From assembly GCA_910579325.1 (NCBI GenBank), contig CAJTTU010000019.1, forward strand, positions 1-47,283: a stretch of DNA of 47,283 nucleotides, read 5' to 3'. How positions within the stretch are numbered: position 1 is the stretch's first letter; each line of letters begins with the position of its first letter. Below the pieces are notes generated by a model, which ran no database searches, was not told the origin of the DNA, and worked only from the letters and a program-made list of their open reading frames with translations. Both the position numbers and the translations under genes were made by a program. Source of the stretch: an uncultured Lachnospiraceae bacterium. Its GTDB lineage: Bacteria > Bacillota > Clostridia > Lachnospirales > Lachnospiraceae. Shown here one piece after another: positions 32,903 to 41,644 of the stretch.

Positions 32903-33181
32903 ATGGAGAACAGTTATCGTTTTTTCAGTAATAAGGCATGCAAATATTTCCCCTGTCATGAGGATATGAAGGGGAAGGATTTTAACTGTCTGTTTTGTTA
33001 CTGCCCGATGAACAGTCTGGAGAACTGTCTGGGCAGGCCGGTGTATTTTAAGAATAAGGAAGGGAAGCTGATGAAGGATTGTACCGGATGCAGCTATCCC
33101 CATGATCCGGCGCATTATGACGCGATTATGGAATTTTTGAAGAAGAATCCGCCGTCGGTGAAGAAGGAAGGGGATGTGTAG
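32903..33181 (+). CDS. Cysteine-rich small domain protein
   Basis: A 92-residue protein with nine Cys and several His: FFSNKACKYFPCHE, LFCYCPM, ENCLG and KDCTGCSYPHDP. This matches the Cys-rich small domain family (PF04071), predicted to bind metal and often found near cobalamin-related genes; no such genes are in this window. GGAGGT precedes the ATG. The 200 bases before it (32696-32902) are A+T-rich with nothing I can assign. Confidence 0.85.
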   Translation: MENSYRFFSNKACKYFPCHEDMKGKDFNCLFCYCPMNSLENCLGRPVYFKNKEGKLMKDCTGCSYPHDPAHYDAIMEFLKKNPPSVKKEGDV

Positions 33182-33298
33182 GCTTCAAACAGGCTATGGA
33201 GGAGCTGCTTCCGATTGCAGGGATGATCGCTCGATAGGAGTTGGGTGGATGAGGGGAAGCCGCGATTTTACGATCCGGCGAAATATTACTATTATTAA
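33182..33298 (+). pseudogene. C-terminal remnant of an unidentified protein
   Basis: One frame reads GFKQAMEELLPIAGMIAR and stops at TAG; a shifted frame then reads WVDEGKPRFYDPAKYYYY and stops at 33298. The two pieces look like consecutive parts of one protein tail joined across a frameshift. No start or upstream portion is present. I do not recognise the family. The stop codon sits at the edge of the foldback insertion that follows. Confidence 0.35.
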
Positions 33299-33300
33299 AG

Positions 33301-33460
33301 AATTCGGGTGTCAAAAGGTCTGAATTTCCCTTGCAGGCCAATTTCTCCAATCTTGCACAACAATATCTATCAACGATGCGCCGCATCGCCTCAAGATATT
33401 GTGGCACAATCTTGAAAAAATTTGCTCTGCAATGAAAATGGACCTTTTGACACCCGAATC
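33301..33460. mobile_element. 160-bp foldback (MITE-like) element
   Basis: ATTCGGGTGTCAAAAGGTC (33302-33320) is the exact reverse complement of 33441-33459. The whole interval is an imperfect inverted repeat centred at 33380/33381 (GATGCG-C-CGCATC), so it can fold end to end. It is flanked by the 7-bp direct repeat ATTAAAG (33294-33300 and 33461-33467), as expected for a target-site duplication. No transposase is encoded. The 200 bases after it, up to spoIVA, contain nothing else I can name. Confidence 0.8.
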
Positions 33461-33665
33461 ATTAAAGGAAACAGCGCCGCAGGAAAACACAGGATAGACG
33501 GTTGAAATATACGAAGCGAAAATTGAATAAAGCATATCTCCAGGAAGATGTTTCGCAGAAGATCGTCAGCCAGATAATTGGAACCGCACTGTAAACAGAT
33601 TTTCCGGAATGTCAGCCTCCCCCTTTGCATATACTGTTATCAGCATATATGGAAGGGGTTTTTCT

Positions 33666-35138
33666 ATGGAGCCATTCAATGTTTATAAAGACATACAGCT
33701 GCGTACCGGCGGCGATATTTACATAGGTGTGGTGGGGCCGGTGCGTACCGGCAAGTCCACTTTTATCAAGCGTTTCATGAACCTGATGGTGCTGCCCAAT
33801 ATGGAGGATGTCCATGACCGGGAGCGGACGAAGGATGAGCTGCCCCAGAGCGCGGGTGGCAAGACGATTATGACCACAGAGCCAAAATTTATCCCGAAGG
33901 AGGCCGCCCAGATTTCCATCAGCCCCGACGTGGAAGTCAATATGCGTCTGATCGACTGTGTGGGATACATGGTGGAAGGGGCCGCCGGTCATATCGAAAA
34001 TGACGAGGAGCGGCTGGTGAAAACGCCCTGGTTTGACTATGAGATTCCCTTTACCCAGGCGGCGGAGATCGGTACAAAGAAGGTGATCAACGATCATTCC
34101 ACCATCGGCGTGGTTGTGACCACCGACGGCAGCTTTTCGGAAATTTCGCGTGAGGCCTATGAGAAGGCCGAGGACAAAACGATACAGGAGCTGAAAAAGC
34201 TGGGAAAGCCTTTCGTGGTGCTGTTAAATTCCAGCCGTCCTTACTCGGAAGAAACCGGTCAGCTGTGCAACGAGCTGACCCAGAGATATCAGGTGGCCGT
34301 GCTGCCTGTCAACTGTGAACAGCTGAAAAAGGATGATATCTGCCATATTATGGAAGAGGTGCTGAAAGGATTCCCTGTGTCCCAGGTAGATTTCCATATT
34401 CCCAAATGGCTGGAGCTTCTGCCTGCCACCCATTGGCTGAAGGAAAAGGTAATGGAGATGGCCATGGGCGTTATCAATAAGATTACATATATGCGGGATG
34501 CGGACCCGATTAATATTGTTACGGATCTGGAAGAGGTTCAGGAGGTGAAGATCGACAGAAAGGATCTGTCATGCGGCAGGGTATCCCTCCGGGTGGATAT
34601 GAAGCCCTCTCTCTATTACAATATGATCTCCGAATATACGGGCATCCCGGTGGCGGGGGAATATCAGCTTCTGAAGACGCTGAAAGATTTCTCCCAGCTG
34701 AAGGACTCCTACTCCAAGGTGCAGAATGCCATGGAATCGGTGCGCTACAAGGGCTACGGGGTGGTGATCCCCGACCGGGAGGAGATCGTACTGGATGAGC
34801 CGTCGGTGATTAAACACGGCAATAAATTCGGCGTGAAGATGCGGGCGGAGGCGCCGTCGATCCATCTGATGCAGTCGGTGATAGAGACGGAGATCGCGCC
34901 GATTGTGGGCAGCGAGCAGCAGGCCCAGGATCTGATTCAGTATATCAAGGGCCAGTCCGCCGAGGAAAACGGCATCTGGGAGGCCAATATTTTCGGCAAG
35001 TCCATCGAGCAGATCGTGGAGGACGGCATCCAGGCCAAGGTGGCCCAGATGACCGACGACTGCCAGCAGAAGCTGCAGGATGCCATTAAAAAGGTGATTA
35101 ATGACAGCAATGGGGGGATGATCTGTATTATCATATAA
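33666..35138 (+). CDS. spoIVA: Stage IV sporulation protein A
   Basis: A 490-residue cytoskeletal-like ATPase that coats the forespore and forms the base layer of the spore coat. The N-terminal TRAFAC-type P-loop is GPVRTGKST, preceded by MEPFNVYKDIQLRTGGDIYI; VRLIDCVGYMVEGA-like Walker B and switch regions follow, and the protein ends in the hydrophobic GGMICIII typical of SpoIVA. Length matches the family. The ATG at 33666 follows AAGGGG; the in-frame extension upstream has no such site. A CATATACT sequence at about 33628 could be a sigma-E -10, but the -35 match is poor. Confidence 0.97.
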   Translation: MEPFNVYKDIQLRTGGDIYIGVVGPVRTGKSTFIKRFMNLMVLPNMEDVHDRERTKDELPQSAGGKTIMTTEPKFIPKEAAQISISPDVEVNMRLIDCVGYMVEGAAGHIENDEERLVKTPWFDYEIPFTQAAEIGTKKVINDHSTIGVVVTTDGSFSEISREAYEKAEDKTIQELKKLGKPFVVLLNSSRPYSEETGQLCNELTQRYQVAVLPVNCEQLKKDDICHIMEEVLKGFPVSQVDFHIPKWLELLPATHWLKEKVMEMAMGVINKITYMRDADPINIVTDLEEVQEVKIDRKDLSCGRVSLRVDMKPSLYYNMISEYTGIPVAGEYQLLKTLKDFSQLKDSYSKVQNAMESVRYKGYGVVIPDREEIVLDEPSVIKHGNKFGVKMRAEAPSIHLMQSVIETEIAPIVGSEQQAQDLIQYIKGQSAEENGIWEANIFGKSIEQIVEDGIQAKVAQMTDDCQQKLQDAIKKVINDSNGGMICIII

Positions 35139-35383
35139 GATATAATGGAAATGGTTTTTAAAAGTGCATACCCGGTATTAAAAAAGTCATGAAGGAATGT
35201 GATACCTCTAAAAGTAGACAGAGTAAATAACAATGTTTGCTTTGGAGGTATTTTTATGGCTGAATTACAGCGTATTTTTGTAATGAAGGGTAATGGAAGA
35301 CAGAAAATATCCGGACGGAAAGGTGTCATTATCAGCTATTGCGAAAAGAGATGGAATCTCATTTCGAACCCTCCGCAAAATAT

Positions 35384-35412
35384 TTGACAGAAAATTCCCT
35401 ACAGGTTATAAT
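35384..35412 (+). promoter_or_regulatory. Consensus sigma-A promoter of rex
   Basis: TTGACA (35384-35389), a 17-base spacer and TATAAT (35407-35412), a perfect match to consensus, about 55 bases upstream of the rex start. Confidence 0.85.
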
Positions 35413-35421
35413 AACATTAAA

Positions 35422-35443
35422 ATTGTGCCGAAATATGTACAAT
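35422..35443 (+). promoter_or_regulatory. Possible Rex operator at the rex transcription start
   Basis: ATTGT (35422-35426) and ACAAT (35439-35443) form a dyad just after the -10. It resembles the outer parts of Rex sites (TTGTxAAxxxxTTxACAA) but is two bases longer and the inner half-sites are poor. Autoregulation is plausible only. Confidence 0.35.
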
Positions 35444-35465
35444 CAGCGTAAGAGGTGATTAGATT

Positions 35466-36110
35466 TTGGAAGGGAAAGAAATTTCCAGAGCGGTGATCAA
35501 GCGTCTGCCCAGGTATCACCGGTATTTGGACGAGCTGATGGAGGCGGGAGTTGAGAGAATTTCATCAAGTGAGCTAAGCCACAGAATGCATGTGACGGCG
35601 TCTCAGATAAGGCAGGATCTGAACCATTTCGGCGGGTTCGGCCAGCAGGGTTACGGCTATAACGTAGAGTTTCTTTACAGGGAGATCAGCAAGATCCTGG
35701 GGCTGGACGCAGTGAAAAATATGATTATCATAGGCGGCGGAAATATCGGACAGGCGCTGGCGAATTTTGAGTCTTTTAAAAAGCGGGGTTTTGTCACGAT
35801 CGGCATTTTTGACAATTCGCCCCAGGTCATCGGAAAGACGATCAGCGGCGTTCCGGTGATGGATATCGCCGAACTGGAACCGTTTATCGAAAGCCATGAT
35901 GTGCGTATCGCGGTGCTGACCGTGCCCAAGGGCGTGGCGCCTCAGATCGCGGAGCGGGTGGTGTCCTGCGGGATTCGGGCGATCTGGAATTTTGCCCATA
36001 CCGACCTGCATATCGGGGAAAAGGTCGTGATCGAGAATGTGCATCTGTCGGACAGTCTGATGCAGCTGTCCTACCGGCTGTCCGCCCTGCCTGAGACGGA
36101 GAATGGATGA
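35466..36110 (+). CDS. rex: Redox-sensing transcriptional repressor Rex
   Basis: A 214-residue dimeric repressor that leaves DNA when NADH/NAD+ rises, controlling fermentative and respiratory genes. The N-terminal winged helix (AVIKRLPRYHRYLDELMEAG, SSELSHRMHVTASQIRQDL) is followed by a Rossmann domain with IIGGGNIGQAL and a C-terminal swap helix. The TTG start follows GAGGTG at eight bases. It overlaps the acpS region at its end, so the two are probably cotranscribed. Confidence 0.96.
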   Translation: MEGKEISRAVIKRLPRYHRYLDELMEAGVERISSSELSHRMHVTASQIRQDLNHFGGFGQQGYGYNVEFLYREISKILGLDAVKNMIIIGGGNIGQALANFESFKKRGFVTIGIFDNSPQVIGKTISGVPVMDIAELEPFIESHDVRIAVLTVPKGVAPQIAERVVSCGIRAIWNFAHTDLHIGEKVVIENVHLSDSLMQLSYRLSALPETENG

Positions 36111-36117
36111 GGCGTTT

Positions 36118-36495
36118 ATGATACTGGGAGTCGGTATAGATATGATAGAAATTGCCCGTGTGGAAAAGGCATGTAAAAAGGATGCCTTTTTAAAACGATG
36201 CTACACGGAAGCGGAGATTCAAAACCTGCGGCATAACCCTGCCTCTTTGGCAGGGAATTTTGCTGTTAAGGAGGCTGTGGCGAAGGTGTTCGGCACAGGC
36301 TTCCGCGGGTTCGGGCCAGACAGCATCGAGGTGCTGCGGGACGAGCTGGGAAGGCCCTATGTGAATCTGTATAAAGGCGCGAAGGAGAAAGCGGACGAGC
36401 TGGGAATCGCCAGAATCCATGTGTCGATATCCAATACGAAGGAAACGGCGGTAGCTGTGGCGGTTGGAGAAGGGGCGGATGGAAATCATCAATAG
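36118..36495 (+). CDS. acpS: Holo-[acyl-carrier-protein] synthase
   Basis: A 125-residue enzyme that transfers phosphopantetheine from CoA to ACP. It begins MILGVGIDMIEIARVEK, with the Mg-binding Asp in GIDMIEI, and has the Glu/Lys motif in NFAVKEAVAKVFGTG. I chose ATG 36118 because family members start right before ILGxGID; an ATG at 36103 overlapping the rex stop would add five residues. It overlaps the nnr gene by 17 bases. Confidence 0.95.
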   Translation: MILGVGIDMIEIARVEKACKKDAFLKRCYTEAEIQNLRHNPASLAGNFAVKEAVAKVFGTGFRGFGPDSIEVLRDELGRPYVNLYKGAKEKADELGIARIHVSISNTKETAVAVAVGEGADGNHQ

Positions 36496-38083
36496 TATGG
36501 GTATGAACAGAGTGAAATTTAACAGTGAAAACAAAACAGAATACGTGGTAAACGCCACGGAGATGAAAAATATCGACCGGTATTCGATGGAGACTCTGGG
36601 AATTCCGTCGCTGGCGCTGATGGAGCGGGCGGCTCTGGCCGTGACGGAGGAGATCGGGAAGCATGTGCCAAAGGAGAGGCTGTATGGAAAGCAGTCTCTG
36701 ATTCTGTGCGGCATGGGCAATAACGGCGGGGACGGGCTGGCGGTTGCCAGAATGCTCCATATTCTGGGGGAAAGTCCGGTGATTTATATTACAGGCAGTC
36801 CGGAGCAGGGAACTGAGGCGTGGAAAACCCAGTATCAGATCGCGAAAAATCTGAAGCTTCCTTTTTGTACGCTGGAGGAAGCGGAGAAAATTGTAAAAGA
36901 GGACAGAGCAGGGCTGATAGTGGACGCCCTGTTTGGCATAGGATTAACGAGGGGGATTACAGGGGCGGCGGCCGAGGCCATCGGGCTGGCGAGCCAGAGC
37001 GGCGCTTACAGGGTGGCGGTGGATATCCCCAGCGGGATTTCGGCGGATACCGGACAGGTGTACGGGGTCGGGTTTCAGGCAGATCTGACCGTCACCTTCG
37101 GCAGCATGAAGATGGGCTGTCTGCTGTATCCGGGGGCGTATTACTGCGGGAAGGTGGTTACGGCCGGAATCGGATTTCCAAAGGAAGCCTATGACTTTGT
37201 AAAGCCCCGCTTTTTTACCGTAAGTATCGGTCAGTCGGATCGGGGAGCGGAGGCCGTCGGGAGACTGTCCTGTTTTCTTCCCCCTCGCCCGGCAGATTCC
37301 CACAAGGGCACGTTTGGAAAGCTGGCGGTGATCGCAGGTTCGGTGAATATGAGCGGAGCCGCCCTGCTGGCGGCGACGGCGGCCTACCGGACGGGTGCGG
37401 GGCTCGTGCGGATTGTCACGCCGGAGGAAAACAGGGAGATTTTGCAGATGGGCGTGCCGGAGGCGATTCTGACCACTTACAGCAGAGAAAATTTCTCAGT
37501 TGAACCGGTACTGGAGGCGGTCAGATGGGCCGACGCAGTGGTGATGGGACCCGGGATGGGGACGAACGGCTGCGCCCGGGCGATTGTTGCGGCGGTATTG
37601 GAGGAGAGCGGCCTGCCCATGGTACTGGATGCGGATGCGTTGCGGATGATCGGCGGCAGCGAGGCGCTGAAGCTGAAGCTTACCGACCGGCATGTGCTGA
37701 CGCCTCATCCCGGGGAGATGGCGGCGCTGACCGGCCATGTCATGGAGGAGATCCGGCGTGATCCGGTGACGGAGGCCAGGGAGTTCAGTCATATTTATGA
37801 GACCAACTGTGTGCTTAAAGGGGCCAGAACTGTCGTGACCAGACGGGTGGGCAGGGACTATATCAATGTCACGGGCAATTCCGGGATGGCCACCGCAGGC
37901 TCCGGGGATGTGCTGAGCGGGATCATCGGCGGCCTGATGGCCCAGGGAGTGGAGCCCTTCGACGCCGCCTGGACCAGCGTAATGCTTCACGGCTGTGCCG
38001 GAGATCTGGCGGCCGCGAAGATGGGCGAGCGGGCGGTGATGGCCTCGGATCTTGCAAAGGCGCTGTCGTTGCTGTTTATTTAG
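36479..38083 (+). CDS. nnrD: Bifunctional NAD(P)H-hydrate epimerase / dehydratase
   Basis: A 534-residue repair enzyme. The N-terminal YjeF-N epimerase domain (residues ~15-220) has CGMGNNGGDGLAVAR and VDIPSGISADTG; the C-terminal ribokinase-like dehydratase domain has GAGLVRIVTPEEN, DADALRMIGG, LTPHPGEMA and NSGMATAGSGDVLSG. Together they restore hydrated NADH/NADPH. The start ATG 36479 lies within acpS after AGAAGGGG. The rex-acpS-nnr order is common in Clostridia. Confidence 0.95.
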   Translation: MEIINSMGMNRVKFNSENKTEYVVNATEMKNIDRYSMETLGIPSLALMERAALAVTEEIGKHVPKERLYGKQSLILCGMGNNGGDGLAVARMLHILGESPVIYITGSPEQGTEAWKTQYQIAKNLKLPFCTLEEAEKIVKEDRAGLIVDALFGIGLTRGITGAAAEAIGLASQSGAYRVAVDIPSGISADTGQVYGVGFQADLTVTFGSMKMGCLLYPGAYYCGKVVTAGIGFPKEAYDFVKPRFFTVSIGQSDRGAEAVGRLSCFLPPRPADSHKGTFGKLAVIAGSVNMSGAALLAATAAYRTGAGLVRIVTPEENREILQMGVPEAILTTYSRENFSVEPVLEAVRWADAVVMGPGMGTNGCARAIVAAVLEESGLPMVLDADALRMIGGSEALKLKLTDRHVLTPHPGEMAALTGHVMEEIRRDPVTEAREFSHIYETNCVLKGARTVVTRRVGRDYINVTGNSGMATAGSGDVLSGIIGGLMAQGVEPFDAAWTSVMLHGCAGDLAAAKMGERAVMASDLAKALSLLFI

Positions 38084-38103
38084 AGATAAAAGAGCGGCGC
38101 CGG

Positions 38104-38132
38104 TTGACATTTGGAGAGCCAGACGATATACT
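38104..38132 (+). promoter_or_regulatory. Promoter upstream of mazF
   Basis: TTGACA (38104-38109), a 17-base spacer and TATACT (38127-38132). The ~115-base leader to mazF contains no MazE-like gene; only a 24-codon ORF without a ribosome site (ATG 38144) is seen. Confidence 0.7.
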
Positions 38133-38248
38133 GTCATATTAATATGGAAACTGAGGAAAGCGCTGAAATACAGACGCCCTGGTATACATCAGACAAATTC
38201 TGGAAATACTGTACATAAACAGACATTGTATTTTCGGAGTGTGATAAC

Positions 38249-38602
38249 ATGATCGTAAGACGAGGAGACGTGTATTACGCGGATCTCAGACCCGTCATCG
38301 GTTCGGAGCAGGGAGGAATCCGCCCTGTCCTGATTATTCAGAATAATATTGGAAACAAGCACAGTCCCACCGTGATCTGCGCAGCCATAACGTCAAAAAT
38401 GAATAAGGCAAAGCTGCCGACCCATGTGGAGCTTCCCGTTCAGGAATGCAGCATGGCCAAAGATTCGGTCATTTTACTGGAACAGCTGCGCACCATAGAC
38501 AAGAAGCGGCTGAAGGAGAAAATCTGCCATATCGACGGGGAACTTTTGGAGAAAGTAAACAATGCGCTGCTGGTCAGCCTGGAGCTCAATACATATATGT
38601 GA
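38249..38602 (+). CDS. mazF: MazF/PemK family endoribonuclease toxin, unpaired
   Basis: A 117-residue cytoplasmic endoribonuclease. It opens MIVRRGDVYYADLRPVIGSEQGG, with RPVLIIQNN, the conserved TSK (AAITSKMNKAKLPTH) and LLEQLRTIDKKRLKE, all close to Bacillus EndoA/MazF. In Bacillus the antitoxin gene lies immediately upstream; here the upstream space is a promoter and leader only. It has its own promoter and a short hairpin after its stop. It could be controlled by a distant antitoxin or have become a housekeeping RNase. Confidence 0.93.
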   Translation: MIVRRGDVYYADLRPVIGSEQGGIRPVLIIQNNIGNKHSPTVICAAITSKMNKAKLPTHVELPVQECSMAKDSVILLEQLRTIDKKRLKEKICHIDGELLEKVNNALLVSLELNTYM

Positions 38603-38743
38603 CGGCCCGGAATGAAGAATCCGGCCGCCATATATACGCGGGACGCAAGAGTACCTTGAATCCGGACGAAATCGTCCTGCCCGACCGGGTATGGGTTAAG
38701 GGGTACTTAAATCCGGCAGCCGCTCAGAAGATGGAGGAATATT

Positions 38744-40078
38744 ATGGGCGATCCCCATAGGCCGTGGATTTATCTGCTCATGGCCTGTCTGTTAATACTT
38801 ACCGCCGTACTCACCGGCTTTGAACGCGCTTTGCAGTCTCTTGACAAGGCTTCTCTGGAAAAAGAGGAGCAGTCGGGGGAAGGGTCGGAAACCGTTGAGA
38901 TTTTATTACATATTTTAAGGAATCCCAAGCGCTTTTACTGTGTGAGACAGACTGTTTCTGTCAGTCTGGGATTTGTGCTGTGCCTGATTCTGCCCATGTT
39001 TGACTTTAAGTGGCTCTGGCAGGAAATCCTGGCGGTGCTGGGATTGATGATTTTTTTCTATATGTTCTGTATCCTGCTTCCCGCTCATCTGAAAATCAGG
39101 GATGCCAGACAGCGGGCTGAATTTCTGATGGGGCCGGTTCGTCTTTTAATGACCGCGGCGGCGCCGGCGACCCTTCTGACGGACTGGATTGTCCATCTGC
39201 TTCTGCGTCTTGTGGGGATTACGCCCGACGAGGATGAGGACAATGTGACGGAGGAAGAGATTATCTCTATGGTGACGGAGGGGCACGAGCAGGGTGTGAT
39301 CGAGGCCAGCGAGGCGGAGATGATCACCAATATTTTCGAGTACGGCGACAAAGAGGCCGGAGAGATTATGACCCACCGGACCGCCATCGTGGCCCTGAAC
39401 GGGGACTGGAGTCTGGAAGAAGCCGTGGATTTTATGATGGAACAGAATGTCAGCCGCTTTCCCGTGTATCAGAATGACAATATCGACGATATCATCGGCA
39501 TTCTGAATCTGAAGGACGCCATGTACCATTACCGGACGGGAAAGGAACAGGCTGTGCCGGTCCGGGACATCGAAGGGCTTTTGCGAAAAGCCTGGTTTAT
39601 CCCGGAGACCAGGAAGATCAATGAGCTTTTAAAGCGTATGCAGTCGGAGAAAATCCAGCTGGTGATCGTGGTGGACGAGTACGGACAGGTGGCCGGACTG
39701 ATCAGCATGGAGGATATCCTGGAGGAGATCGTGGGAAATATCCAGGATGAATATGATACGGACGAGGACTTTATCGTGGCGGAGGCGGACGGGTCTCTGA
39801 CACTGGACGGGCTGACGCCTTTGGAGGAGCTGGAGGACGCGCTGGGGCTGTCCTTTGAGGAGGAAGAGTTCGGCACGTTAAACGGTCTGCTGATCTCCCT
39901 TCTGGGCCGGATTCCCTCGGAGGAGGAGCGGCCTGTGATCTGGTATAAGGGCTATGAGTTTTCCGTGCTGGAAATGGAGAATAAAACCATAGAGACTGTG
40001 CGGGCCGTGAAAAAAGAGGAGCCGTCCGGCGAGGAAGAGCAGGAAACCGCGGATGAGAAAAGTGTGGAAGCGCAGTGA
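38744..40078 (+). CDS. CBS-domain membrane protein (HlyC/CorC, CNNM-like)
   Basis: A 444-residue protein. Three or four membrane spans fill residues ~8-175 in place of a classic DUF21. A pair of CBS domains follows (ITNIFEYGDKEAGEIMTHRT and VIVVDEYGQVAGLISMEDILEEIVG), then a CorC/HlyC transporter-associated domain (residues ~345-415, LDGLTPLEELEDAL). The tail is acidic. Relatives are linked to Mg2+/Co2+ export or sensing, with adenosine nucleotides bound by the CBS pair. The 140 bases between mazF and this gene hold an open frame reading EIVLPDRVWVKGYLN without a start, which I leave unassigned. Confidence 0.88.
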   Translation: MGDPHRPWIYLLMACLLILTAVLTGFERALQSLDKASLEKEEQSGEGSETVEILLHILRNPKRFYCVRQTVSVSLGFVLCLILPMFDFKWLWQEILAVLGLMIFFYMFCILLPAHLKIRDARQRAEFLMGPVRLLMTAAAPATLLTDWIVHLLLRLVGITPDEDEDNVTEEEIISMVTEGHEQGVIEASEAEMITNIFEYGDKEAGEIMTHRTAIVALNGDWSLEEAVDFMMEQNVSRFPVYQNDNIDDIIGILNLKDAMYHYRTGKEQAVPVRDIEGLLRKAWFIPETRKINELLKRMQSEKIQLVIVVDEYGQVAGLISMEDILEEIVGNIQDEYDTDEDFIVAEADGSLTLDGLTPLEELEDALGLSFEEEEFGTLNGLLISLLGRIPSEEERPVIWYKGYEFSVLEMENKTIETVRAVKKEEPSGEEEQETADEKSVEAQ

Positions 40079-40162
40079 AAAGACATTGACTAAATGGCCA
40101 AAGCGGCAGTAAGAGATCGACTACGGAAAAGATAACGGATAACGGAAGATATGGGACAGAGA

Positions 40163-40187
40163 CGGTGGCGGAGCAGATCCGCCGCCG
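40163..40187 (+). promoter_or_regulatory. Strong G+C stem-loop between the CBS gene and MATE gene
   Basis: CGGTGGCGGA (40163-40172) pairs with TCCGCCGCCG (40178-40187), ten pairs with one G-U, around five bases. No T run follows. It may be a weak terminator or pause site. Confidence 0.45.
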
Positions 40188-40227
40188 TTGCCATTGAGAA
40201 GGGCAAAATGCGGAAAGGATGGATAAA

Positions 40228-41607
40228 ATGGGCGTGTTTCGCTCCATAACAGATACGTTTACGGATCGCGTATTTATGCGCAAGACCATGTATATCGCGC
40301 TGCCTGTGGCAATGCAGCAGCTTTTGAACACAGTGGTGAATATGATCGATACGCTGATGATCGGCCGGCTGGGGGAGATCAGCATTGCGGCCGTGGGGCT
40401 GGCGAATAAGGTGTTTTTTGTGTTTGCTTTGCTGGTGTTCGGCATTTCCAGCGGCGCAAGCGTTCTGGGCGCTCAGTTTTTCGGTGCCGGGGACAGGCCG
40501 AATGTGAAGCGGACGCTGGGGGTATCTCTGGTGATCGGGCTGGCAGGTTCCCTGCTGTTTGTCCTTTTTGTCAGGCTGTCTCCGGTGGGCGTGATGGGCA
40601 TTTTTACGCCCAGTCCGGAGACAAAGGCCATTGGGGCGGCCTATCTGGCCATCGCCTGTATCAGCTATCCGTTTACGGCGGTAAGCACCATCTACGTATC
40701 GCTGCTGCGCTCGGTGAACCGGGTAAAAATCGCCGTGGCCAGCAGTGTGATGGCCATCTGTGTCAATGTGAGCCTGAACTACATTCTGATTTTCGGAAAA
40801 CTGGGTATGCCGGCCATGGGCGTGGAGGGCGCGGCGCTGGCGACGCTGATCGCCAGAGTGATGGAGGCGGCAGTGATACTCGGCTATACATATTTCGGCC
40901 GGACGGAGCTGGCGGCCGGTTTCAGAGAGCTGCTGTCCCTGAACAGAGCGTTTCTGAAAAAATACGCGGACACCACCCTGCCGGTAATCGCCAATGAATT
41001 TATGTGGGGGCTTGGAACCACCATGTATTCCATGGCCTATGGAAGAATGGGCGACCTGGCCGTGGCCGCCATTACGGTGGCCCAGACCATACAGGATCTG
41101 GTGTTCGTGATGATCCACGGACTGGGCGCCGCCACCGCCGTGATTCTGGGAAATTCCATGGGGGCCGACCGGCTTTCCGAGGCGGAGGTTTATGCAAGGA
41201 AATTTATCGTGCTGCAGTTTGGAGTGTCTCTGGCGCTGGCTGCTTTCTGCCTGCTGATCAGAGGGCCGCTGATCGGATTTTACAATCTGACGCCGGAGGT
41301 GGCCCGGTCCGTCAGTCTCTGCCTGGTCGTGTTCAGTATGATTCTGATATTCAAGGTGTTCTGCAACGTGCAGATCGTGGGAATCTTGCGCAGCGGCGGC
41401 GACACCCGGTTCTGCCTGTTTGCCGACGTGACCTCCGTGTGGCTGATCGGCGTGCCGATGGCGTTTTTCGGCGGTCTTTATCTGAAGCTGCCGATTCATC
41501 TGGTCTATGCCATGGTATGTTTGGAGGAGGTTTATAAATCAGTGGTCTGCTTTTTCAGATACCGGCAGAAAAAATGGCTACGAAATCTGTCGGTGACAGA
41601 AGAATAG
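40228..41607 (+). CDS. MATE family efflux transporter
   Basis: A 459-residue, twelve-span exporter. The pattern IALPVAMQQLLNTVVNMIDTLMIGRLG and the repeat in the second half (LPVIANEFMWGLGTTMYSMAYGRMG) are typical MATE halves. Substrates may be cationic drugs or metabolites exchanged with Na+ or H+. ATG 40228 is nine bases after AAGG; ATG 40219 is too close to it. A strong terminator follows. Confidence 0.93.
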   Translation: MGVFRSITDTFTDRVFMRKTMYIALPVAMQQLLNTVVNMIDTLMIGRLGEISIAAVGLANKVFFVFALLVFGISSGASVLGAQFFGAGDRPNVKRTLGVSLVIGLAGSLLFVLFVRLSPVGVMGIFTPSPETKAIGAAYLAIACISYPFTAVSTIYVSLLRSVNRVKIAVASSVMAICVNVSLNYILIFGKLGMPAMGVEGAALATLIARVMEAAVILGYTYFGRTELAAGFRELLSLNRAFLKKYADTTLPVIANEFMWGLGTTMYSMAYGRMGDLAVAAITVAQTIQDLVFVMIHGLGAATAVILGNSMGADRLSEAEVYARKFIVLQFGVSLALAAFCLLIRGPLIGFYNLTPEVARSVSLCLVVFSMILIFKVFCNVQIVGILRSGGDTRFCLFADVTSVWLIGVPMAFFGGLYLKLPIHLVYAMVCLEEVYKSVVCFFRYRQKKWLRNLSVTEE

Positions 41608-41644
41608 AAAGTAAAAAGAGGAAGCGTAAGCTGACGGAAAAGAA

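Larger units (their letters stand above)
35200..35451 (+). pseudogene. A+T-rich decayed patch with an HTH-like fragment
   Basis: Two overlapping short frames occur. ATG 35256 follows GGAGG and gives 43 residues (MAELQRIFVMKGNG...). ATG 35293 gives 52 residues with a plausible helix-turn-helix (KVSLSAIAKRDGISFRTLRK) recalling the Rrf2 type. Neither is a complete gene. ATACCTC (35202-35208) pairs with GAGGTAT (35245-35251) over the first ribosome site, and the sequence around 35200-35220 faintly resembles an IS3-family end. I read it as remnants. It overlaps the rex promoter. Confidence 0.35.

Noticed and set aside
33610..33665. Sigma-E promoter for spoIVA
   Set aside because: CATATACT resembles a -10, but the -35 (GTCAGCC) and spacing fit poorly, so it is not listed as a feature.
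35200..35225. Left end of an IS3-family element
   Set aside because: The sequence around CCTCTAAAAGTAGACAG recalls such ends, but no transposase frame or matching right end is present, so it is only mentioned within the decayed patch.
38603..38743. Open frame reading EIVLPDRVWVKGYLN between mazF and the CBS gene
   Set aside because: It has no start codon outside mazF and no ribosome site; it may be chance or a remnant.
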